From a virus, in IMG/VR virus record IMGVR_UViG_3300032105_000035, positions 1-35,266 of that record: a stretch of DNA of 35,266 bases. The stretch is one strand, 5' to 3'. Shown in pieces: positions 31,799 to 35,266 of this stretch. A model generated the notes under the pieces. That model was not told the DNA's origin and did not search any database. It was given only the letters and a program-made list of their open reading frames with translations. The position numbers and the translations under genes were made by a program. Every line of letters starts with the position of its first letter. Within the stretch, counting starts at the first letter, position 1.

Positions 31799-32332
31799 CT
31801 ACAACCTATCCGCCGTAAAAGGCTTTTCTGACGTGAGCACAGAAAGTAATCCTACTTCCATATACCCTGGGAATGCTGAGTGAATGAGTTCCGGTGCCTG
31901 ATCCAAAAATGTAATCAGTGTGTGCATCGACATCGGTAATGTCTTCCTTGACTCCCCAATCCTCATCTCCTTTATATGTGTCGTGACGATCCTAACTAGA
32001 ATCGTATACAGCTTTGGCTTCTGGTTCTTAAGCACCCCAGGAAAGAACTCCTTGGTAAAGTCAAAGACCATTGCAGACTTTTCCATGAACATCTTATAGT
32101 CTCGAGATCGTCTGACGAACACGCTGTATTTCATCTTCCTATGAACACCATACTCCCCCAAGACATCAGACATGACTCGGTAAAGAATCTCCTCGTCGCC
32201 AGTCCCTACCAACACGGAAGCTTCCTTCTTCCACGACAGCCGGCCATTGACCTGATGAGCGACTTCTTCAAGCTCCTTGACGGAAAGGCTTGGTATCGAA
32301 TCTAATGCACTTTCCAGAGCCTTCTTTGTCAT
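31799..32332 (-). CDS. hypothetical protein
   Basis: 177 residues, mainly helical and basic in the middle (RKMKYSVFVRRSRDYKMF). It overlaps the upstream gene by 4 nt (ATGA). No recognised domain. Function unknown. Confidence 0.7.
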   Translation of the reverse strand: MTKKALESALDSIPSLSVKELEEVAHQVNGRLSWKKEASVLVGTGDEEILYRVMSDVLGEYGVHRKMKYSVFVRRSRDYKMFMEKSAMVFDFTKEFFPGVLKNQKPKLYTILVRIVTTHIKEMRIGESRKTLPMSMHTLITFLDQAPELIHSAFPGYMEVGLLSVLTSEKPFTADRL

Positions 32333-32676
32333 GACAACCTCACCCGCTTCCGTTTGTGTTGCTTCTTGGAAGCAAAGCGAGCAAACGCTATGTCCTCAGC
32401 CGTCGTAGGATTGCCCAAGGAGCCGGTTGTACGTCGGTTTAGCACCATAGCACCTAACTGACGCTTAGTGATCTCCTGTGCTCCGTATTTGACGGCAAGG
32501 GCACGTTTCGACAAACAAATATCATAGTGATCCTTCTGATACCAACGTTGGGCAACACCAATCTTGTTCGCCATCTTATGCAGTTCAGTCTCGTCATCGG
32601 CAATCATATGACACATCAGCATCCGTCTGTATGGAGCACGCATGTCGTCAACGAAAACAGTCACTCTAGACTCCAT
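32329..32676 (-). CDS. DUF4031-family protein
   Basis: 115 residues from ATG 32676 (GAGG just upstream). An ATG 18 codons earlier lies inside the upstream gene and is not used here. The body VTVFVDDMRAPYRRMLMCHM, then ELHKMANKIGVAQRWYQ and HYDICLSKRALAVKYGAQEI, matches the DUF4031 pattern of V-D-D-M-R, C-H-M, G-V-x-x-R-W and H-Y-D-x-S. Role of the family is not known. It is common in phages and bacteria. Confidence 0.8.
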   Translation of the reverse strand: MESRVTVFVDDMRAPYRRMLMCHMIADDETELHKMANKIGVAQRWYQKDHYDICLSKRALAVKYGAQEITKRQLGAMVLNRRTTGSLGNPTTAEDIAFARFASKKQHKRKRVRLS

Positions 32677-32692
32677 ACCTCTTTTGGTTTTC

Positions 32693-33004
32693 TCACAACA
32701 ATTCTCCGTCCTCAAACTCGTGTCGTCCATTTACGTCAAAACGAAGATAAGGTGGACCTTCTCTTGGACAATCCATTGTATTCATATCAGACGCTTTACC
32801 GCTCAAGATGAAAATGGTACGCCAATTTTGGCCATAAACTTCCACCATGATAAGACCCAAGCGTGTTAATTCACGGGTGGCTTCGCTAGGGGATATAATA
32901 CCGGCTTTTAAAAGTTGGAGGTACGTCGGTGCCCTTTGGCCTTTTAAAGCTGCTTTCTCAAACTCATGAAAACATTGTGTTTGGTTATATGTCAAACCAG
33001 TCAT
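32693..33004 (-). CDS. winged-helix DNA-binding protein
   Basis: 103 residues. TYNQTQCFHEFEKAALKG, then RAPTYLQLLKAGIISPSEAT, then RELTRLGLIMVEVYGQNW, gives helix, recognition helix and wing of a LexA-like winged helix. No protease or ligand domain follows. It is likely a transcription regulator. Its ATG overlaps the stop of the upstream helix-turn-helix protein, so both are expressed together. Confidence 0.6.
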   Translation of the reverse strand: MTGLTYNQTQCFHEFEKAALKGQRAPTYLQLLKAGIISPSEATRELTRLGLIMVEVYGQNWRTIFILSGKASDMNTMDCPREGPPYLRFDVNGRHEFEDGELL

Positions 33005-33474
33005 TTCGGAACCTGCCCATATATATCGGTATAACGTTCGTCCCCTTTCGGCACAGGCAAAAGATTGAACCCAAGGACATTGATCAGTGCCTCAATATTG
33101 TTGATTAATCCAATACCTCGATTTCTCATTCTAATAAGTGTATCAACAGCTACCCCCGATTTCTTTGACATCTCCTTATAAGAGATCCGCCGCTGTTTCA
33201 TTTGATGAAGGACAAACCGCACTAGATGGCTCCCTGATTGTGGGATCTTTCGGGGGACACATTCTGCATGGCTTTTTATTTTGCTTGCAACAATTTTACC
33301 ATTCGGTGCCACTGGTGTCGTCAAGATCCGCTTCGGTGACCAACCTTTCTTCCTCCGAGCATAAAGAGTCCCTGGTTTGATACCCATTCGTTTTGACCAC
33401 TGCGTCAAATTCATGGTCTCACCCTGATAGGTGAACAAAATGTCAGTTCTACGTTGTTGTCCGTGCCAGGCCAT
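33001..33474 (-). CDS. protein with two helix-turn-helix regions
   Basis: 157 residues. The N-terminal part (FTYQGETMNLTQWSKRMGIK, then LYARRKKGWSPKRILTTP) is the Y-x-G-E-x-x-x-L-x-x-W phage helix-turn-helix type. The C-terminal part (LVRFVLHQMKQRRISYKEMS, then KKSGVAVDTLIRMRNRG, then LINVLGFNLLPV) is a Cro/CI-like helix-turn-helix. No Shine-Dalgarno is visible before the ATG. ATG 33414 with GGTGAG upstream would cut the first domain. It is probably a regulator. Confidence 0.65.
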   Translation of the reverse strand: MAWHGQQRRTDILFTYQGETMNLTQWSKRMGIKPGTLYARRKKGWSPKRILTTPVAPNGKIVASKIKSHAECVPRKIPQSGSHLVRFVLHQMKQRRISYKEMSKKSGVAVDTLIRMRNRGIGLINNIEALINVLGFNLLPVPKGDERYTDIYGQVPK

Positions 33475-33486
33475 TTCATACTGTAC

Positions 33487-33714
33487 TCATACTTGATGAT
33501 CAATCTTCGTTATGACATATCCAGCAGCTTCCAGATCGGAAAGAATGTCGTTGGCTCTGTTGTATGCAATAGCGATCCTCTTCGTATCATTTAAATATCA
33601 GGCTTGATAAAGAGGGGAACCGTCTCCATTCCAAGATTTGTCCATTCTAAGAAACGGAGCCTTGTCAATTTGTCGTGCCATCCGTTCACATAGAGGCATT
33701 TCGTCTTGTTTCAT
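33487..33714 (-). pseudogene. small protein interrupted by an in-frame TGA
   Basis: ATG 33714 (AAGGTGA upstream) encodes 38 residues beginning MKQDEMPLCERMARQIDK and stopping at a TGA at 33598-33600. The same frame stays open for 36 more codons, ending TGA at 33487. Residues after the stop (DTKRIAIAYNRANDILSDLE and on to AAGYVI) look like a coding amphipathic helix. Because TGA is used as a normal stop throughout the window, this is either a nonsense mutation, a sequencing error, or readthrough. Confidence 0.55.
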
Positions 33715-33730
33715 ATTTCTTCACCTTCAT

Positions 33731-33883
33731 TTATTTTTGCTCATCATAATTCTTCCACTCAAAATATAGATTGTCACACCTAGGGCAATTATCTGAGTGA
33801 GGATATTTCAAAGGAAAAGAACCACCTTCCACTCTAGTTTCCCATTCGTGTCCACAGTTCCAGCATTTGTATTTCGCAACCAT
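33731..33883 (-). CDS. 50-aa zinc-ribbon protein
   Basis: ATG 33883 shares its first base with the upstream TGA (TGATG), with AGAAGAGG just before it. The protein is MVAKYKCWNCGHEWETRVEG, then about 20 residues later NCPRCDNLYFEWK. The two C-x-x-C pairs form a typical zinc ribbon. Function unknown. Confidence 0.65.
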   Translation of the reverse strand: MVAKYKCWNCGHEWETRVEGGSFPLKYPHSDNCPRCDNLYFEWKNYDEQK

Positions 33884-33999
33884 CACCTCTTCTGGACCGT
33901 TAGAGAAGAATCCATGGCATCCCGGTTCGCTTTTCCTTGGGTAGACGTTGACACTTCGGTGCCTTGTGGTGTTCCGTCACTTGTTATCCTAATTTTCAT
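33883..33999 (-). CDS. 38-aa protein, possibly a truncated phage family member
   Basis: ATG 33999 with GGAGG 6 nt upstream encodes MKIRITSDGTPQGTEV, an N-terminus I have seen on longer phage proteins, then a serine/threonine-rich end of about 22 residues. It may be a shortened version. Its stop overlaps the next start. Confidence 0.55.
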   Translation of the reverse strand: MKIRITSDGTPQGTEVSTSTQGKANRDAMDSSLTVQKR

Positions 34000-34117
34000 G
34001 ACCATCCTCCTTCCTGTCTAGATCATATCCGATTTGTTCCAGCACATACGAGTATCGTGCGTGCGCTCCACATATGGATATATTATACTGATCTTCTCCA
34101 GTCGTCTGTAAAGACAT
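33989..34117 (-). CDS. 42-aa protein overlapping the HNH gene
   Basis: ATG 34117 lies inside the last codons of the HNH gene, with GGTAAGGGA just before it. It encodes MSLQTTGEDQYNIS, then ICGAHARYSYVLEQIGYDLD and an acidic/basic end, and stops at 33989 inside the next gene. The composition looks like coding. No family recognised. Confidence 0.45.
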   Translation of the reverse strand: MSLQTTGEDQYNISICGAHARYSYVLEQIGYDLDRKEDGHEN

Positions 34118-34679
34118 TTCCCTTACCATGATTACATTCACCACACAACACCTGGAGGTTATCTGGATCCAGCCGAAGATGCCAGAATTTCTTAATTGGT
34201 AATATATGGTCCACGTTTATTCGTACGCCATCATCCGGTTCCGCACCACAACATTGGCAACGACGCCCATGTTTCTTAAGCGTCTTGTATCGTAGACGTC
34301 GCCAAGCTAGACTTTCGTAAAATAGTTTAATTCTTGCTTCTTCTGGTAAAGACAGGTGCTTAAACTTTCTTTTCTTAGATTTCAGCCCCTTCAGGTTTTT
34401 CACCAGATACTTTTCTGTCTGTGGAAGTGATATTGTCATATGTTCTTGGCCATTGATGGCCAGAAGCACCCTGGAATATCTCGCGTGGAAACCAGAAACG
34501 CTTCCACGCTTCATTCTAAATCCCCACCCTAATTTCTCATATGACAATTCCAAAACCTTCCGGTAATCCCCTTCTGTATCAACAATTACATTTTCCTCCA
34601 TCAACCAATTGATCACTGCAATTCTCTTTTTCTCCAATTTCCTAAGTGTTTTCTCCAACCGTTTTTTCCTATTTCTCAT
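34083..34679 (-). CDS. HNH endonuclease
   Basis: 198 residues from ATG 34679. A TTG start 13 codons earlier is unlikely. After a basic coiled N-terminus, the last 70 residues hold the HNH domain: KHGRRCQCCGAEPDDG (first zinc cysteines), INVDHILPIKKFWHLRLDPD (histidine of the motif), then NLQVLCGECNHGKGNV (second cysteines and N-H). HNH proteins nick or cut DNA, often as free-standing homing endonucleases in phages. There is no visible intron here, so it is probably free-standing. It is the first sizeable gene after the leader. Confidence 0.85.
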   Translation of the reverse strand: MRNRKKRLEKTLRKLEKKRIAVINWLMEENVIVDTEGDYRKVLELSYEKLGWGFRMKRGSVSGFHARYSRVLLAINGQEHMTISLPQTEKYLVKNLKGLKSKKRKFKHLSLPEEARIKLFYESLAWRRLRYKTLKKHGRRCQCCGAEPDDGVRINVDHILPIKKFWHLRLDPDNLQVLCGECNHGKGNVFTDDWRRSV

Positions 34680-34767
34680 TTTTGATTCTTCTTTGATCCT
34701 TAGGTTTGAACCCCACAAGGCACAGATCCCCCTTTACCCGGAAAAGGTTCCAGGGGGACTGTGCCAT
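34669..34767 (-). CDS. possible 32-aa peptide before the HNH gene
   Basis: ATG 34767 with AAAGGG about 9 nt upstream encodes MAQSPWNLFRVKGDLCLVG and 13 more residues, ending 11 nt inside the HNH gene. It spans a strong imperfect hairpin. Possible small gene or leader. Uncertain. Confidence 0.4.
   Translation of the reverse strand: MAQSPWNLFRVKGDLCLVGFKPKDQRRIKNEK
34719..34765 (-). promoter_or_regulatory. long imperfect hairpin before the HNH gene
   Basis: Arms GGCACAG and TCCCCCT (34719-34733, one unpaired base between) pair with AGGGGGA and CTGTGCC (34752-34765), giving about 14 bp with one bulge. In the minus-strand transcript it lies in the region just before the HNH start. On the plus strand it is followed by ATGATTTTT, so a plus-strand terminator is the other reading. 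Confidence 0.55.
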
Positions 34768-35266
34768 GATTTTTGACCCTTTAGGAATCACCCATCACTT
34801 CGGCACTGCATTCACTTTCCAAAGGCACCCACGTCTGAATGCTCCGATCGACGCTACGGCTATGGATACTTCTCCTGATCACCGCTTTCTTTGACAGCAT
34901 ACCCAGCAGTAACAATCACAGTCAGTATGCGTCGTTGTGTATTACTTCTAAATGTCCTTCCCCTATACCAATTGATATATAGGAAAGAAAACTATTTTTG
35001 TTGAATAGATTTTTAGCTATAGTGATTATTGATATCTCCCTGTTCCGGCCCAGAGCCGGATCTTCCCCCGGTAGGAACCCTCCCTTCCTAACCGGGGGTC
35101 TTTAACTATAAGCCTAAAAACTAAACAAAACCTAATCAAATATTCGTCGTGTGCTTTTACTCTCTTCATATAGATCAGTTCTTCAAGAGCAATTATAATT
35201 ATCTACACATCATTTTCTGAAAAGTAATCTGTGTTACTTTCTGAAAACTCACATCACATCATTTTC
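34768..35266. other. non-coding leader region with hairpins and A/T-rich stretches
   Basis: About 500 nt without a convincing gene. It holds two tandem hairpins (35044-35060, TCCGG/CCGGA; 35065-35098, CCCCCGGTAGGAA against TTCCTAACCGGGGG with a CCCTCCC loop) and A/T-rich stretches around 34960-35030. There is a possible -10-like TATATA at about 34973-34978. The second hairpin is followed on the plus strand by TCTTT. Likely holds promoter or regulatory elements of the operon. An origin of replication is possible but not shown. Confidence 0.5.
35206..35266. repeat. 12-nt direct repeat with an inverted repeat at the right edge
   Basis: CACATCATTTTC occurs at 35206-35217 and 35255-35266. Between them AAAGTAA (35221-35227) and TTACTTT (35234-35240) form an inverted repeat, and TTTCTGAAAA occurs twice. 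The pattern runs to the window edge and may continue. It looks like a protein-binding or promoter array. Confidence 0.6.

Noticed and set aside
34706-34894. Plus-strand frame of 62 codons in the leader region.
   Set aside because: The only plus-strand candidate, no ribosome binding site, no domain, and it crosses a hairpin.
35026-35169. A 47-codon minus-strand frame starting MKRVKAHDEYLIRF.
   Set aside because: No ribosome binding site, and it runs through two strong tandem hairpins. Chance frame is more likely.

Overview
The window is a stretch of a tailed double-stranded DNA bacteriophage genome. Every supported gene lies on the minus strand, so transcription runs from position 35266 towards 1. 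Genes are tightly packed, with many ATGA, GTGA or TGATG stop/start overlaps, and most starts have a Shine-Dalgarno sequence. The content is typical of the replication, recombination and nucleotide-metabolism region of a large lytic phage. A lipoprotein with a lipobox and glycine zipper suggests a Gram-negative host. I saw no structural genes, integrase, tRNA or CRISPR array.

Layout, in transcription order (right to left). 35266-34768: non-coding leader with hairpins and short repeats. 34767-31431: HNH endonuclease, a cluster of very small genes (one interrupted by an in-frame TGA), two helix-turn-helix or winged-helix proteins, a DUF4031 protein and two unknowns. 31411-26221: class I methyltransferase, glycine-zipper lipoprotein, DnaB-like helicase, SNF2-like helicase and DnaG-like primase. 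26064-24470: sigma-factor-like protein and an acidic protein that share a C-terminal domain. 24457-19046: a modification cassette with a 5-hmdU-DNA-kinase-type helical-domain protein, FkbM methyltransferase, acyl-carrier-like protein, radical SAM/SPASM protein, GT61 glycosyltransferase, an acidic protein and a GT-A-like glycosyltransferase. 18975-16692: small membrane protein, thymidylate-synthase-fold enzyme, HD nucleotidase-like protein and a DUF1599-like protein. 16678-8655: beta clamp, uracil-DNA-glycosylase/PolA fusion, clamp loader, a possible UvsY-like mediator, a single-stranded-DNA-binding protein with three C-terminal repeats and a RecA/UvsX recombinase. 8618-4009: small zinc proteins, a possible nuclease, the SbcD/gp47 and SbcC/gp46 pair and a small membrane protein. 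4012-1: unknowns, an exported staphylococcal-type nuclease, a PD-(D/E)XK protein, a frameshifted Nudix hydrolase and small unknowns.

Together the genes encode an almost complete replisome: primase, helicase, polymerase, clamp, loader and single-strand-binding protein. They also encode a T4-like recombination set (RecA/UvsX, gp46/gp47, possible UvsY). The thymidylate-synthase-fold enzyme, the DUF1599-like protein and the 5-hmdU-kinase helical-domain protein point to altered thymine in the phage DNA. The glycosyltransferases, radical SAM enzyme, methyltransferases and an acyl-carrier-like protein lacking its usual serine could extend that chemistry or act on a glycan. That link is inference.

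The most unusual signals are a perfect 16-bp hairpin presenting a Shine-Dalgarno sequence in its loop, a tandem duplication of the polymerase translation start, a 24-nt inverted repeat shared by two distant sites, the Nudix frameshift, the in-frame TGA, and the triple repeat fused to the single-strand-binding protein.
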